Of a DNA stretch of 64,000 nucleotides, positions 41,514-52,925 are shown piece after piece. The stretch lies in contig NZ_LT629762.1 of NCBI RefSeq assembly GCF_900105155.1, positions 2,418,001 through 2,482,000 on the forward strand. The letters are read 5' to 3'. Within the stretch, counting starts at the first letter, position 1; each line of letters starts with the position of its first letter. Origin of the DNA: Pseudomonas prosekii (GTDB taxonomy: Bacteria; Pseudomonadota; Gammaproteobacteria; Pseudomonadales; Pseudomonadaceae). The notes below the pieces were generated by a model. That model was not told where the DNA came from. It worked only from the letters and a program-made list of their open reading frames with translations, and made no database searches. The position numbers and the translations under genes were made by a program.

Positions 41514-43616
41514 ATGCCTGCCCACTTGCGTTTTTCGCCCGTTACCCTTGGGCTCTCTGCCTTGTTGTCTGCCGGATTTGCCGGCGCCGCGACCACCGTT
41601 TTACCCGCCACGTCGATCAGCGCCGAAATCGAAACTGAAACCGACGACCCGCGCGTAAAGGAAACCAGCACCGCTACACGCACCGCCACTGCGGTGCGTT
41701 ACGTGCCGCAAGCCATCGATTCGATTAAAACCGCCAACGTAGCGGATTACGGCACCAACGACCTCGGCACTGCACTCAGCGGTATCCCCAACGTCAGCAG
41801 CGGCGCCGACACGCGTTTCGACAGCTTGCGCATTCGCGGTTTTGACGCCAGCAACGACTTCTACCTCGACGGCATTCGCGACGACAGCCAATACGTGCGC
41901 GACTTGCACAACATCGAGCGCATCGAAGTGCTCAAAGGCCCGGCCGCCGTGTTGTACGGCCGTGGCAGCCAGGGCGGGATCGTCAATCGAGTGAGCAAAC
42001 TGCCGGAATTCGGCCGCCGCTCGACCATTGAAGCGCAGGGCGGCAGCGAGGATTTGCGCAGTCTTTATGCGGACTTGAGCACCGACGTCAGCGACGACAT
42101 CAGCCTGCGCCTGAACATGGGCAACATGGATGAAAACAGCTTTCGCGATGGCGTCAGCGGCAATCGCCAATTGTTCGCGCCGTCGATGAGCTGGCAACTG
42201 ACGCCGGACCTGAACTGGCTGGTGCAGTACGAATACAGCCGTTACAACCGTACGCCGGATCGCGGAATCCCCGGTGTAAATGGTCGCCCGGCGGATGTAG
42301 GACGGGATACGACCTACGGCAGTGAGCACGATTACATCGACGACAAGTCACAATCCCTACGCTCCAAACTCAGTTACGAGCTGAGCGATAGCTGGCAACT
42401 GCGCCATACCCTGGGCGTGTTCAAGCTCGACAGCGATTTCGATAACACTTACCTGACCGGTTACTCCGGGGCGACCCAAAGCGTTTTACGCCAGCACTGG
42501 CAGCAGGACCTGAGCACGCGCAACGTTTTCAACAACGTCGAACTGGAAGGTGGTTTCGACACTTTTGGTCTGGAGCATCGCTTGCTGACCGGCGTCGAAA
42601 TCGGCAGCCAGCGCCGCGACCCGAAGCTTTACAACGCTGCGACCGGACGCGGCCCCGGCATTCAAGCGGTGCCGGCGCTGGACTTGTACAACCCCAATCG
42701 CGACTTGCGCCACACCGGGCGCATGCAGGTGGCCAGCGACAACCACACCGAAGTCGAAAGCCGCGCGGTGTACGTGCAGGATCAGTTGCGCCTGAACGAT
42801 CAATGGCAGTTGCTCGGCGGTTTGCGTTACGACACGTTCGACATCGAGTCGACCAACAAACTGCGAAACATTTCCGAAGATCGCGACAGCCACAGCACCA
42901 GTCCGCGTGTCGGCATTGTCTGGACGCCGCTGCAGAATCATTCCTTCTACGCCTCGTGGACCAAGACATTTTCGCCGGTCGGCGGTGGCTTGATCGGCAT
43001 CACGCCGGGCGCGACCGGCAACAGCAATGACTTGAGCCCGGAGCTGACCAAACAGAAAGAAATCGGCGTGAAAAGCGACTGGCTCGATGAGCGCTTGAGC
43101 ACGACGTTGGCGATCTACGAACTGGAACTGTACAACCGTCGCACCAGTGATCCGCTCAATCCGACCGTGACGCTGTTGACTGGCGAGCAACGCTCGCGCG
43201 GTATCGAACTGACCGCCAGCGGCAAGCTCGGCGGCAATTGGTACGTGCGCGGTGGCGTCGGTTTGCAGGACGCGACGGTGGAGAAGGACAACAACGGCTT
43301 CGAAGGCAAACGCGTGAGCAACGTGGCCAAACGTAACGGCAGCCTATTCCTGACGTGGAAACCGGAAATGGGCTGGTACGCCGAGACCGGCCTGACCCTG
43401 GTCGGCGACCGGTATGCCGACAACCTCAACACGGTTGTGCTGCCCGGTTATGGCCGTTGGGACGCGCTGGCCGGGTTCCGCCAGAAGGATTGGGATTTGC
43501 GCGCGGCGCTGAACAACATCAGCGACAAAACCTATTACTCATCGGCGACCAGCCAGTTTCAGATCCAGCCAGGTGCGCCACGTAGCTTGGTGGTGACCGG
43601 GACTTACAGCTTCTGA
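41514..43616 (+). CDS. TonB-dependent siderophore receptor (Fiu-like)
   Basis: 700 aa with signal peptide and plug domain (VPQAIDSIKTANVADYGTNDL, then GFDASNDFYLDGIRDDSQYVRDLHNIERIEVLKGPAAVLYGRGSQGG) and a 22-strand barrel ending in Phe. The plug sequence is close to catecholate receptors of the Fiu type. The gene stands alone; iron control through Fur is expected but no clear box was seen. Confidence 0.85.
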   Translation: MPAHLRFSPVTLGLSALLSAGFAGAATTVLPATSISAEIETETDDPRVKETSTATRTATAVRYVPQAIDSIKTANVADYGTNDLGTALSGIPNVSSGADTRFDSLRIRGFDASNDFYLDGIRDDSQYVRDLHNIERIEVLKGPAAVLYGRGSQGGIVNRVSKLPEFGRRSTIEAQGGSEDLRSLYADLSTDVSDDISLRLNMGNMDENSFRDGVSGNRQLFAPSMSWQLTPDLNWLVQYEYSRYNRTPDRGIPGVNGRPADVGRDTTYGSEHDYIDDKSQSLRSKLSYELSDSWQLRHTLGVFKLDSDFDNTYLTGYSGATQSVLRQHWQQDLSTRNVFNNVELEGGFDTFGLEHRLLTGVEIGSQRRDPKLYNAATGRGPGIQAVPALDLYNPNRDLRHTGRMQVASDNHTEVESRAVYVQDQLRLNDQWQLLGGLRYDTFDIESTNKLRNISEDRDSHSTSPRVGIVWTPLQNHSFYASWTKTFSPVGGGLIGITPGATGNSNDLSPELTKQKEIGVKSDWLDERLSTTLAIYELELYNRRTSDPLNPTVTLLTGEQRSRGIELTASGKLGGNWYVRGGVGLQDATVEKDNNGFEGKRVSNVAKRNGSLFLTWKPEMGWYAETGLTLVGDRYADNLNTVVLPGYGRWDALAGFRQKDWDLRAALNNISDKTYYSSATSQFQIQPGAPRSLVVTGTYSF

Positions 43617-43631
43617 ATCCGCAGCAATCGC

Positions 43632-43659
43632 TGTGCGAGTGAGCCTGCTCACTCGCACA
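43632..43659 (+). terminator. terminator hairpin
   Basis: TGTGCGAGTGAGC and GCTCACTCGCACA form a perfect 13-bp stem with a two-base loop just after the receptor gene; it may derive from a REP element. Confidence 0.6.
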
Positions 43660-43699
43660 TTTTCGGATCTTCAGCGGTCGCGCAATCTCACCCATAAAA

Positions 43700-43726
43700 A
43701 AAGCGCCGCCCTCCCGGCAGCGCTTT
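43700..43726 (-). terminator. terminator
   Basis: AAAGCGCCGCC and GGCAGCGCTTT pair with one mismatch; on the minus strand T-rich sequence follows the stem. Confidence 0.6.
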
Positions 43727-43748
43727 CGGCAATCCATGGCTGTTGCTT

Positions 43749-43961
43749 TTATCCTTCCATCACATCCCACAACGCTTGCAGTTCCGCCTCGCTGAATAAA
43801 CCGGCGGGGTAGCGCTCGATCATCATCCGGCGCGGATCAGGTTCCCTGATCTGACGCGTTCCATTGGACTTCAACCACTGCGCAAGGACCTGCCGCGATT
43901 CGCTGTTGACTGCCAGGGGATGCAGTGCCCGTTCGCTCGCTACATTCACTTCGGCGTTCAT
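43749..43961 (-). CDS. small hypothetical protein
   Basis: 70 aa from ATG 43,961, which has GGGAGAGAG upstream; a frame-open ATG at 44,084 has no ribosome binding site. The sequence (VLAQWLKSNGTRQIREPDPRRMMIERYPAGLFSEAEL) is soluble and helical. No family is recognised. Confidence 0.55.
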   Translation of the reverse strand: MNAEVNVASERALHPLAVNSESRQVLAQWLKSNGTRQIREPDPRRMMIERYPAGLFSEAELQALWDVMEG

Positions 43962-44207
43962 TTCGGCGCTCTCTCCCGGATTGTGAGCGGCTAACGTATC
44001 CAACGTTTGTGACAGAACGTCGCCGTTCTTCCCTCCCTGTATTTGCCTCAGGACAGATACAAGAGCTGTGCCAATCTGTCGCATTCAGAAATGCGCAGCT
44101 ACAAAAAAACCCGCAATCCTTACGGGCTGCGGGCTCGGTGTTTCAGCGCTGCTCAGCAATCGTTGCCCGCCTGAATTTGCAGGCAACTCAAGCTGTTACA
44201 ACTGCAC

Positions 44208-45314
44208 TCAATCGTTGTGCGGCGCAGGCTGCTGTTGGGTAAGACAGTGGATATTGCCGCCGCCCAGTAACAGTTCGCGACCCGGCACCATGACCACTTC
44301 GTGCTGCGGGAAGAGCGTTTGCAGGATCTCTTTCGCCGGGCCGTCCAACGGATCGTTGAAGCTCGGCGCAATGATGCCGCCATTGACGATCAGGAAGTTC
44401 ACGTAGGAACCCGCCAGGCGCACCGTCGGATTACGTTCCTGCGTGCCGTCCACTGGATCGACACCGGCGCATTCTTCCTCGGTCGCATACAGCGGCCCCG
44501 GAATCGGCATTTTGTGCACTGTGAACGGGCGACCCTTGGCGTCGGTGCTGCTTTCCAGCACTTTCATTGCAGCTTGGCAACGCGGGTAGTTCGGGTCCTG
44601 CGGATCATCGGTCCAGGCCAGCAATACTTCGCCCGGACGCACGTAGCAGCAGAAGTTATCCACATGGCCGTCGGTTTCGTCGTTGAACAAACCGTCCGGC
44701 AGCCAGATGATTTTATCCACAGCCAGATTTGCGCTGAGCACCGCTTCGATCTCGGCACGCTTGAGGTGCGGATTGCGATTGCGGTTCAGCAGGCATTCTT
44801 CGGTGGTGATCAGCGTGCCTTCGCCATCGACGTGAATCGAACCGCCTTCGAGCACGAAGCCTTCGGTGCGATAACGTTGGCTGCGCTCGATTTCGAGAAT
44901 CTTGCCGCCAACCTGCGAGTCGCGATTCCACGGCGCGTACAAACCGCCGTCAAAACCGCCCCAGGAGTTGAAATCCCAGTTCACGCCACGCACTTCGCCG
45001 CTGTTATTGATCACGAACGTCGGGCCGGTGTCGCGGACCCAGGCGTCGTCGCTGGACATTTCGACCACGCGAATATTCGGCACATCGAGGCGCGCGCGGG
45101 CGTTTTCGTATTGGCCGGCGGACACCGCCACAGTCACCGGTTCAAAACGTGCAATAGCCTTGGCCACCGCGACGTGTGCGGCTTGCGCCGGTTTGCCACC
45201 CAGGCGCCAGTTGTCCGGGCGCTCGGGCCAGATCATCCAGGTTTGGGTTTGCGGCGCCCACTCGGCTGGCATGTAGAAGCCATCGGCGCGCGGGGTGCTG
45301 TTTAAAGTGGTCAT
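44208..45314 (-). CDS. aguA: agmatine deiminase
   Basis: 368 aa. Family motifs [38 protein letters not shown] and, near the C-terminus, [10 protein letters not shown] with the catalytic Cys357. It turns agmatine into N-carbamoylputrescine. ATG 45,314 is the canonical start; the frame is open further upstream without family likeness. The next gene upstream in transcription is aguB, so the two form the agmatine-to-putrescine route. Confidence 0.95.
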   Translation of the reverse strand: MTTLNSTPRADGFYMPAEWAPQTQTWMIWPERPDNWRLGGKPAQAAHVAVAKAIARFEPVTVAVSAGQYENARARLDVPNIRVVEMSSDDAWVRDTGPTFVINNSGEVRGVNWDFNSWGGFDGGLYAPWNRDSQVGGKILEIERSQRYRTEGFVLEGGSIHVDGEGTLITTEECLLNRNRNPHLKRAEIEAVLSANLAVDKIIWLPDGLFNDETDGHVDNFCCYVRPGEVLLAWTDDPQDPNYPRCQAAMKVLESSTDAKGRPFTVHKMPIPGPLYATEEECAGVDPVDGTQERNPTVRLAGSYVNFLIVNGGIIAPSFNDPLDGPAKEILQTLFPQHEVVMVPGRELLLGGGNIHCLTQQQPAPHND

Positions 45315-45319
45315 CAGAA

Positions 45320-46198
45320 TCAGGACTCCAGGGAACCGTCGAGGGTTTTCAGCGCAGTGTATAGGTTCGGGCGACGATCGCGGAATGAGCCCCACGCGCT
45401 GCGGATGTGCTCCAGCTCGTCGAGGTCAAAGCGTTGGACCAGCACGCCTTCTTCGGTTTTATCGAATTCCTGCACCTTCTCGCCGAACTGATTGGCGATA
45501 AACGAAGAACCATAAAACGTAATGTCGTAGCCGTCCTGCTCTTCGTTGCCGATGCGGTTGCTGGCGATCAGCGGCATCAGGTTGGCGCCGGCATGGCCCT
45601 GTTGCACGCGCTGCCAATGGTCGCGGGACGAAATGGTTTTGTCGTGCGGCTCGCTGCCGATTGCGGTCGGGTAGAACAGAATTTCCGCGCCGAGCAACGC
45701 CATGCTGCGCGCACATTCCGGGAACCACTGGTCCCAGCAAATGCCCACGCCGATTTTCGCGTAACGGGTATTCCAGACTTTGAAACCGGTGTCGCCCGGG
45801 TTGAAGTAATACTTTTCGTGATAGCCAGGGCCGTCCGGGATGTGGCTTTTCCGATAAATCCCGAGGTTGCAGCCATCGGCATCGATGATCGCGATGCTAT
45901 TGAACCGCGCGCGACCCGCCAGTTCATAAAAACTGATCGGCAACACCACTTGCAGTTCCTTGGCGATTTTCTGGAAATGCTTGATCGCGACGTTGTCTTC
46001 AACCGTCGTCGCCAATTGCAGGTAATCCGCATTCGGCTTCTGGCAGAAGTACGGCGCCTCGAACAATTCCTGCAGGAGAATGATTTGCGCACCTTGGGCC
46101 GCTGCCTCACGGACCAGTTTTTCCGCGGTCTCGATGTTGGCTTCAAGGTCCCACGAACACGCCATCTGGGTAGCGGCGACGGTAACGATACGGCTCAT
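45320..46198 (-). CDS. aguB: N-carbamoylputrescine amidase
   Basis: 292 aa of the nitrilase superfamily. The Glu-Lys-Cys triad is E44, K117 and C154 ([12 protein letters not shown]). It releases putrescine from N-carbamoylputrescine. Only five bases separate it from aguA, so both are co-transcribed with aguB first. Confidence 0.95.
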   Translation of the reverse strand: MSRIVTVAATQMACSWDLEANIETAEKLVREAAAQGAQIILLQELFEAPYFCQKPNADYLQLATTVEDNVAIKHFQKIAKELQVVLPISFYELAGRARFNSIAIIDADGCNLGIYRKSHIPDGPGYHEKYYFNPGDTGFKVWNTRYAKIGVGICWDQWFPECARSMALLGAEILFYPTAIGSEPHDKTISSRDHWQRVQQGHAGANLMPLIASNRIGNEEQDGYDITFYGSSFIANQFGEKVQEFDKTEEGVLVQRFDLDELEHIRSAWGSFRDRRPNLYTALKTLDGSLES

Positions 46199-46340
46199 GA
46201 ATCATCTCCTGATCATTTTTATAGGGAGGCAAGTGGCGACTTTATAGCCGATAAATATCGGCTTTAAAAGTCGCCTCAAGCCCTTCCGTCTAAAAACAAG
46301 CAGAAAACACCGATAACAATCGGATTAAACACCCGCCACT

Positions 46341-46428
46341 GTAGGAGTGAGCCTGCTCGCGATCAAGCCGGCCCAGACACTAAAAATGTTGAATGGAAGA
46401 CCGCCATCGCGAGCAGGCTCACTCCTAC
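46341..46428. repeat. REP inverted pair
   Basis: A 23-bp arm (46,341-46,363) and its exact complement (46,406-46,428), of the GTAGGAGTGAGCCTGCTCGC type, flank a 42-base spacer between aguB and the aminotransferase fusion. Confidence 0.85.
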
Positions 46429-46444
46429 AAGGGATAGAGGGGTT

Positions 46445-49357
46445 TCATAAACCTTCCGCGAGCACTTTGGAGAGCATGTCGACAAAGAAATCCACGCTGC
46501 GGCGCGAGGTGACCATTGGCGGTTTGATTTTCAGCACGTTGAGGTAATCCCCGGTCGGCTGCATGAAAATCCCCAACTCACGCAAGCGCTCACACAGCGC
46601 CGTGGTTTCTTCGGTCGCCGGTTCCAGGGTTTCCCGATCGCGGATCAACTCGACGCCGAGGTAAAAACCCGAACCGTGCACCGCGCCGACCAGCGGATGA
46701 ATGTCGATCAGCGCTTCGAGCCGCTGCTTGAAATGGCCACCGACGATCTGCGCGTTATCCCAGAGTTTTTCTTCTTCCATCACATCCAGCACCGCCATGC
46801 CGATCTGGCAACTGACCGGACTGCCGCCCGCCGAGGAGAAAAAGTAACCCTCGGCCTCCAGCGCTTCGGCGATTTCCCGGCGAGTGATCACCGCGCCCAA
46901 TGGCTGACCGTTGCCCATGCCTTTGGCCATGGTGATGATGTCCGGGACCACGCCCTGCTCCTCGAAACCCCAGAAAAAATCGCCCATGCGCCCGTAACCG
47001 ACCTGCACTTCATCGGCAATGCACACGCCGCCGCGCGCGCGGACCAGCGCGTACACCTGTTGCAGATAACCGGGCGGCAACGAGATGCCGCCGGCGTTGC
47101 CGTACACCGGTTCGCAGATAAACCCGGCCAACTGCCGGTTCTGCTCGGCGATTTTCGCCAGGTTGTGCTCGACGCTGCGCACGTAATCCGCCGCGCTGTG
47201 CGGGCCGCGGAATTCGCCGCGATAGGTGTTCGGCGCAACCACCGGGTGCACCCACTCCGGGCGGCTGCTCAGGGCTTGCGGGTTGTCGGCAATCGACGTC
47301 GAGACCGCGTCCGCGCCCACCGTCCAGCCGTGATAGGCCTCCAGCACGCTGAGCATGTCGCGACCGCCGCTGTAAGCCCACGCCAAGCGGATCGCCAAGT
47401 CATTGGCCTCGCTGCCGCTGTTGACCAGAAACACCCGATCCATGCCGTCCGGCGACAACTTCAACAGCCGTTCGGAAAACTCCGCGACCGCCGCATAGTT
47501 GAAACGCGAATTGGTGTTGAGCAGCGACCACTGACGGCTGGCGACGGCGGCCATGCGCGGATGCCCGTGGCCGAGCACCGCGACGTTGTTGAGCATGTCG
47601 AGGTAGGAGCGGCCCTGCATGTCGATCAGGTGATTGCGCCAGCCGCGCTCGATGCGCGGCGGGTCGGCGTAATAGTGTTTTTGCGTGCGGGCGAAACTGG
47701 CGTCGCGGCGCGCAAGCAAGGTCTGCGAATCCAGCTCCGGTTCGGCATCACACGCCAGGCCGAGCAGCGCCGCCGGCGACGGGCACAGCGCTTGCCAGGC
47801 CAACGCGCGCGACGGCGAGCAAAACAGTGGCGCCTCGAAAGAACTGCCACGGCACAACTGCACAATCAGCGGACCGTTGACCCCCCCCAGCGTCTGACCT
47901 TTGGCCAGTGCCGCGCCGCTTTGTTGAGAAGAATTCACCCCCCACAAACGCACACTGAATGGCTCGCCATCAAGCTGCAACACGCCCGCAAACGGCTGCT
48001 GCACAACCCCGGCAAACGGCGCTGCGACCGCTGTGCCGTGGGGCACGCGCAACTCGACGTGCAACGGACAGGTATCCGGTTCAGCGGCGCTGTCCGGCTC
48101 GGTGCGCGACAAACGATATTGACCGTAACGACTCGCCGCCAGACCGTGCACCGCCGCCGCTTCGTCGAGCAAACGCTGATCGATGCCTGCCTGCTGCCAA
48201 TTGCCGGCCTCGAAATGAGCGCTGAGCACGCCGAGGTCGATCAAGGCAAATTCGCGCCCGACCAGACTCGGCAATAACGGCGCAAAACCTTCATGGCTCA
48301 GGCTCGGCAAGGTCTGGCCAACCGCCGTCAAAATCGCCGCTTCCATCAGCTCCAGCGGCACCGAAGTGGCGACGCGGAAAATTTCCCATTCGTGGCTCAA
48401 GTTGTCGCGACTGTATTGATTGCCCGGGTCGATGCTGACCTGCTGCTCGCCACTGAGCACCAGCACCGCTGCACGCGCGACGATCAACGGCCACAGCGCT
48501 TTCAGCTCTTCAGGCTGCAACGGATTGCTCGCGTGATACGCCTGCACCGCCGGCAAAATGTAAAACGGATCGCCCTCGGCGTGATGCAGCAACGCCGCGC
48601 AGGTCACCGACAAATCGGTGATGCGCCAAGTGCGAATCAAGTCGCCGAAATCGATCACACCCTGCAACTGCCACTGACGTTGCGCATCGCGCTGCCACAC
48701 GACGTTATCGTCGGTGATGTCCATGTGAATCGCCTGCACCGGCAGCTTGTCGATCAGTGGCAGCAGGCGTTGCTCGGCGTGTTCGGCGGCCTCGGCGACT
48801 AAAGCGCGTTGTCGCTCATCAGCGATCACCGGCAGCAAATGCGCGATCAGCGCGTGGGCGTGGCGGGCGTCCCATTGCAGCGTGCGCTCAAGCCCGGCGT
48901 GCTCGAACGTCGCCAGCGCCAGGTCCATGTCGGCGCACAGCCGCCCGAAACCACTGACCACCGAACCCGGCAGGTGCGCAAGTTGCGTCAACGGCTGGCC
49001 TTCAATGTAGTCGAGCAGACGCACATGCAGCGGCTGCCCCTCGACGTCGAGCGAGAGAATCTCTTCGCCGCAATTGGCCGCCATCACCCGTGGCACCGGC
49101 ACCTGCGAATGCTCGGCCAGATGCTTGAGCCCGGCGTGTTGCGCCTGCAATTCGATCTTCGCGTAATCGCCCCGACAAATTTTCAGGACAAATCGCCCAC
49201 GCTCACTGTCGACGCGGTAGTTCAGATCCTGCTGACTGCCCAGCGCCTGCAACGTCCCGCTCAAGCCGTAATGCCGCTGCAGCAGCGCCAACGCTTGCGC
49301 CGCAGACACTTGCGGGCTGGGCAAACTGGCGCGATGAATCAACGTGGCGAGCGGCAT
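46445..49357 (-). CDS. kinase / M23-like / class-III aminotransferase fusion
   Basis: 970 aa with three parts. Residues about 25-330 form an aminoglycoside-phosphotransferase-like kinase ([13 protein letters not shown] is the catalytic loop). About 425-540 is a lysostaphin/M23-like beta domain ([16 protein letters not shown]). About 550-970 is a class-III PLP enzyme ([31 protein letters not shown] and [13 protein letters not shown] with the PLP Lys). Related PLP enzymes are phospho-lyases of amino-alcohol phosphates, so the protein may phosphorylate a substrate and then eliminate phosphate. It is located after the agmatine genes. Confidence 0.85.
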   Translation of the reverse strand: MPLATLIHRASLPSPQVSAAQALALLQRHYGLSGTLQALGSQQDLNYRVDSERGRFVLKICRGDYAKIELQAQHAGLKHLAEHSQVPVPRVMAANCGEEILSLDVEGQPLHVRLLDYIEGQPLTQLAHLPGSVVSGFGRLCADMDLALATFEHAGLERTLQWDARHAHALIAHLLPVIADERQRALVAEAAEHAEQRLLPLIDKLPVQAIHMDITDDNVVWQRDAQRQWQLQGVIDFGDLIRTWRITDLSVTCAALLHHAEGDPFYILPAVQAYHASNPLQPEELKALWPLIVARAAVLVLSGEQQVSIDPGNQYSRDNLSHEWEIFRVATSVPLELMEAAILTAVGQTLPSLSHEGFAPLLPSLVGREFALIDLGVLSAHFEAGNWQQAGIDQRLLDEAAAVHGLAASRYGQYRLSRTEPDSAAEPDTCPLHVELRVPHGTAVAAPFAGVVQQPFAGVLQLDGEPFSVRLWGVNSSQQSGAALAKGQTLGGVNGPLIVQLCRGSSFEAPLFCSPSRALAWQALCPSPAALLGLACDAEPELDSQTLLARRDASFARTQKHYYADPPRIERGWRNHLIDMQGRSYLDMLNNVAVLGHGHPRMAAVASRQWSLLNTNSRFNYAAVAEFSERLLKLSPDGMDRVFLVNSGSEANDLAIRLAWAYSGGRDMLSVLEAYHGWTVGADAVSTSIADNPQALSSRPEWVHPVVAPNTYRGEFRGPHSAADYVRSVEHNLAKIAEQNRQLAGFICEPVYGNAGGISLPPGYLQQVYALVRARGGVCIADEVQVGYGRMGDFFWGFEEQGVVPDIITMAKGMGNGQPLGAVITRREIAEALEAEGYFFSSAGGSPVSCQIGMAVLDVMEEEKLWDNAQIVGGHFKQRLEALIDIHPLVGAVHGSGFYLGVELIRDRETLEPATEETTALCERLRELGIFMQPTGDYLNVLKIKPPMVTSRRSVDFFVDMLSKVLAEGL

Positions 49358-49532
49358 ACAACGACCCCTGAAATGTTATTTGGCGCCTATATCGCCATTG
49401 CCTCGGGGGATAATCAACCCCTGCTGCGGCGGCAAAAGCCAAATACGACCAACAACCCTCTTGCACCACCCCGCTCCTGCCGACAAGCTATGCTCATTCG
49501 TTTTATCGTCTTACGGAAAAAGGTTGGCCAAC

Positions 49533-50615
49533 ATGCGTATTCTCATCACCGGCGGTGCCGGTTTCATTGGCTCGGCCCTGATCCGCCACCTGATTCGGCA
49601 CACCGAGCACGAAGTGCTCAACCTCGACAAGCTGACCTACGCCGGCAATCTCGAATCGCTGACCAGCATCGCCACCGATACCCGCTACGAATTCGTCCAG
49701 GCCGACATCGTCGATCAGGCCGCCGTGAGCGCGGTGCTGGCACGCTTTCAGCCACACGCGATCATGCACTTGGCGGCAGAATCCCACGTCGACCGTTCCA
49801 TCGACGGTCCGTCGGATTTCATCCAGACCAATATTGTCGGCACCTACAGCCTGCTCGAGGCCACTCGCGCCTACTGGCTGACCTTGGCCGAAGCCGAGAA
49901 AAGCGCTTTCCGCTTCCATCACATTTCCACCGACGAGGTGTACGGCGACCTGCACGGCGTCGATGACCTGTTCACCGAAACCACGCCCTACGCGCCGAGC
50001 TCGCCGTACTCCGCCAGCAAAGCCGCGTCCGACCACTTGGTTCGCGCCTGGCAGCGCACCTACGGGTTGCCAGTGCTGCTGACCAATTGCTCGAACAATT
50101 ACGGGCCGTTCCACTTCCCGGAAAAACTCATTCCGCTGGTGATCCTCAATGCGCTGGCGGGCAAGCCGCTGCCGGTGTACGGCAACGGCCTGCAAGTGCG
50201 CGACTGGCTGTTCGTCGAGGATCACGCCCGCGCGCTGCTCAAAGTGGTGACCGAAGGCGTGGTCGGCGAGACCTACAACATTGGCGGCCACAACGAGCAG
50301 AAGAACATCGACGTGGTGCGCGGGATCTGTGCGCTGCTCGAAGAATTGGCGCCGAACAAACCGCAAGGCGTCGCGCAGTTTGCCGACCTGATCACTTTTG
50401 TTCAGGACCGCCCTGGCCACGACCTGCGCTACGCAATCGACGCCAGCAAAATTGAGCGCGAGCTCGGCTGGGTGCCGGAAGAAACCTTCGAAACCGGCCT
50501 GCGCAAAACCGTGCAGTGGTATTTGGATAATCTCGAATGGTGCCGCCGCGTGCAGGATGGCAGCTATCAGGGCCAACGCCTGGGCGCCATCGACATCAAG
50601 GAGCTGCTCGCATGA
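49533..50615 (+). CDS. rmlB: dTDP-glucose 4,6-dehydratase
   Basis: 360 aa. NAD-binding GGAGFIGS, catalytic ISTDEVYGD and [11 protein letters not shown], all as in RmlB. It converts dTDP-glucose to the 4-keto-6-deoxy sugar. ATG 49,533 is the family start. It is the first gene of the rmlBACD operon, and it overlaps rmlA by four bases. Confidence 0.95.
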   Translation: MRILITGGAGFIGSALIRHLIRHTEHEVLNLDKLTYAGNLESLTSIATDTRYEFVQADIVDQAAVSAVLARFQPHAIMHLAAESHVDRSIDGPSDFIQTNIVGTYSLLEATRAYWLTLAEAEKSAFRFHHISTDEVYGDLHGVDDLFTETTPYAPSSPYSASKAASDHLVRAWQRTYGLPVLLTNCSNNYGPFHFPEKLIPLVILNALAGKPLPVYGNGLQVRDWLFVEDHARALLKVVTEGVVGETYNIGGHNEQKNIDVVRGICALLEELAPNKPQGVAQFADLITFVQDRPGHDLRYAIDASKIERELGWVPEETFETGLRKTVQWYLDNLEWCRRVQDGSYQGQRLGAIDIKELLA

Positions 50616-51487
50616 TGAAAGGTATTGTTTTGGCCGGTGGCTCGGGCACGCGCCTGCACCCGATCACGTTGGGCGTGTCCAAACAGCTGCTGCCGGTGTA
50701 CGACAAACCGATGATCTATTACCCGATCTCCGTGTTGATGCTGGCCGGCATCAAGGACATTTTGCTGATTTCGACACCGCACGACCTGCCGCAATATCGC
50801 AACCTGTTGGGCGACGGCAGCCAGTTCGGGGTGAACTTCAGCTACGCCGAACAGCCCTCGCCGGACGGCTTGGCGCAGGCCTTTCTGATCGGTGAAGAAT
50901 TTATCGGCGACGACCCGGTGTGCCTGATCCTCGGCGACAACATCTTCCACGGCCAGCACTTTGGCGATCAATTGAAGAACGCCGCAAAACGCCCTTCCGG
51001 CGCCACGGTGTTCGGCTATTGGGTCAAGGACCCGGAGCGCTTCGGCGTGATTGATTTCGACAGCGAAGGACGCGCGCTGTCGATTGAAGAAAAACCGAAA
51101 ACCCCGAAATCCAGCTATGCCGTCACCGGCCTGTATTTCTACGACAACGACGTGATCAAGATCGCCAAAGCAGTGAAACCGTCACCGCGCGGCGAACTGG
51201 AAATCACCGACGTCAACAACGCCTACCTCACACGCGGCGACTTGCAGGTCGAGCGTTTCGGCCGTGGTTTTGCCTGGCTCGACACCGGCACCCACGACAG
51301 CCTGCTGGAAGCGTCGCAGTACGTGCAGACCATCGAACACCGCCAGGGTCTGAAAGTCGCCTGCCTCGAAGAAATCGCCTACGAGAACGGCTGGATCAGC
51401 CGCGAACTGTTGCTCGAACGCGCGGCTTATTTCGGCAAGACCGGTTACGGCCAGTACCTGTTCATGCTCGCCGGAGAAGCGCAATGA
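50612..51487 (+). CDS. rmlA: glucose-1-phosphate thymidylyltransferase
   Basis: 291 aa with [35 protein letters not shown], the nucleotidyltransferase motif. It makes dTDP-glucose. Two ATGs stand in a row at the start; AAGGAG precedes them. It overlaps rmlC by four bases. Confidence 0.95.
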   Translation: MMKGIVLAGGSGTRLHPITLGVSKQLLPVYDKPMIYYPISVLMLAGIKDILLISTPHDLPQYRNLLGDGSQFGVNFSYAEQPSPDGLAQAFLIGEEFIGDDPVCLILGDNIFHGQHFGDQLKNAAKRPSGATVFGYWVKDPERFGVIDFDSEGRALSIEEKPKTPKSSYAVTGLYFYDNDVIKIAKAVKPSPRGELEITDVNNAYLTRGDLQVERFGRGFAWLDTGTHDSLLEASQYVQTIEHRQGLKVACLEEIAYENGWISRELLLERAAYFGKTGYGQYLFMLAGEAQ

Positions 51488-52029
51488 ACGTGATTGAAAC
51501 CGCCCTGCCCGGCGTGCTGATCATCGAACCGAAAGTCTTCGGTGACGAGCGTGGGTTTTTCTACGAAAGCTTCAACGCCAAGGCATTCGCCGAAGCCACT
51601 GGCCTCAACACGCAGTTCGTTCAGGACAACCATTCGCGCTCGCAGCGAGGCGTGCTGCGTGGCTTGCACTATCAGTTGGAAAACGTTCAGGGAAAACTGG
51701 TGCGCGTCACTGCCGGTGAAGTGCTCGACGTGGCGGTGGACATTCGCCGCAGCTCGGCACATTTCGGCCAGTGGGTGGCGGTACGTTTGTCTGCCGACAA
51801 TCACCGTCAACTCTGGGTACCTGAAGGGTTTGCCCACGGTTTTGTGGTGCTTAGCGACGTCGCCGAATTCCTCTACAAAACCACCGATTACTACACGCCG
51901 TCCGCTGAGCGCTGCATTCGCTGGGACGACCCAACCCTGGCCATCGACTGGCAACTGCACGCCGCGCCGCAACTGTCGGCCAAGGATCAGAACGGTAAAA
52001 GTCTGCTTGAGGCTGATCTGTTCCCATGA
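51484..52029 (+). CDS. rmlC: dTDP-4-dehydrorhamnose 3,5-epimerase
   Basis: 181 aa cupin with [27 protein letters not shown] (catalytic His) and [10 protein letters not shown]. It is the third enzyme of dTDP-rhamnose synthesis and overlaps rmlD by four bases. Confidence 0.95.
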   Translation: MNVIETALPGVLIIEPKVFGDERGFFYESFNAKAFAEATGLNTQFVQDNHSRSQRGVLRGLHYQLENVQGKLVRVTAGEVLDVAVDIRRSSAHFGQWVAVRLSADNHRQLWVPEGFAHGFVVLSDVAEFLYKTTDYYTPSAERCIRWDDPTLAIDWQLHAAPQLSAKDQNGKSLLEADLFP

Positions 52030-52895
52030 AAATCCTCATCAACGGCCAGCACGGGCAAGTCTCGCAAGAACTGCAACGGCATTTGAGCCACCTCGGCGAG
52101 CTGGTCGTGCTCGGTCGCGAACAGCTCGACCTGGCGCAACCCGAGCAGATCCGCCAACAGGTGCAACGCATTCGCCCGGACTTGATCATCAACGCCGCCG
52201 CACACACAGCCGTCGACCAAGCGGAAAGCGAGCCGGAACTGGCGTTTGCGATCAACGCCAGCGCGCCGGGGATTCTCGCCGAACAAGCGCTTGAACTGGG
52301 CGTCCCGTTGATTCACTACTCCACCGATTACGTGTTCGATGGCAGCAAACCCGCGCCCTACACCGAGGACGACGCGCCCAACCCGCTCGGCGTCTACGGC
52401 AAAAGCAAACTGGCGGGCGAACAGGCGATCAGCGCGGTGCAGGGCCAGCATCTGATCCTGCGCACCAGTTGGGTCTACTCGACCCACGGGCGCAATTTTC
52501 TGCTGACCATGCAGCGCTTGCTCCAGGAAAAACCGGAAATGCGCATCGTCGCCGATCAGATCGGCGCGCCGACCTGGGCCGGCACGATTGCTCGCAGCAC
52601 GTTGGCGCTGATCGAGCGTTGGCAGGCCGGGAATCCCGGAGCGTGGGGCACTTATCACCTGACCGCGCAGGGTGAAACTTCGTGGTTCGGTTTCGCCCAG
52701 GCCATCGGCGCAGCGCTGCGCGAACAAGGCAAGCCGTGCGCGCACCTGCTGCCGATTCCGTCCAGCGATTACCCGACGCCGGCCGCGCGCCCGTTGAACT
52801 CACGGCTCGACTGCTCGCGACTGCAACGCGAGTGGGGCGTCAGCCAGGCGGATTGGCAAACCGCGCTGCGCGAGTGTCTTGCCGAGCAACCCTAG
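52026..52895 (+). CDS. rmlD: dTDP-4-dehydrorhamnose reductase
   Basis: 289 aa. NILINGQHGQVSQEL is the cofactor loop, INAAAHTAVDQAE and HYSTDYVFDG with YGKSKLAGE the catalytic part. It forms dTDP-L-rhamnose, used for lipopolysaccharide core, O-antigen or rhamnolipid. Last gene of the operon; only 30 bases separate it from the next gene. Confidence 0.95.
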   Translation: MKILINGQHGQVSQELQRHLSHLGELVVLGREQLDLAQPEQIRQQVQRIRPDLIINAAAHTAVDQAESEPELAFAINASAPGILAEQALELGVPLIHYSTDYVFDGSKPAPYTEDDAPNPLGVYGKSKLAGEQAISAVQGQHLILRTSWVYSTHGRNFLLTMQRLLQEKPEMRIVADQIGAPTWAGTIARSTLALIERWQAGNPGAWGTYHLTAQGETSWFGFAQAIGAALREQGKPCAHLLPIPSSDYPTPAARPLNSRLDCSRLQREWGVSQADWQTALRECLAEQP

Positions 52896-52925
52896 GCATA
52901 ATGCGCCTGTCCCCCCAGGCGCTCG

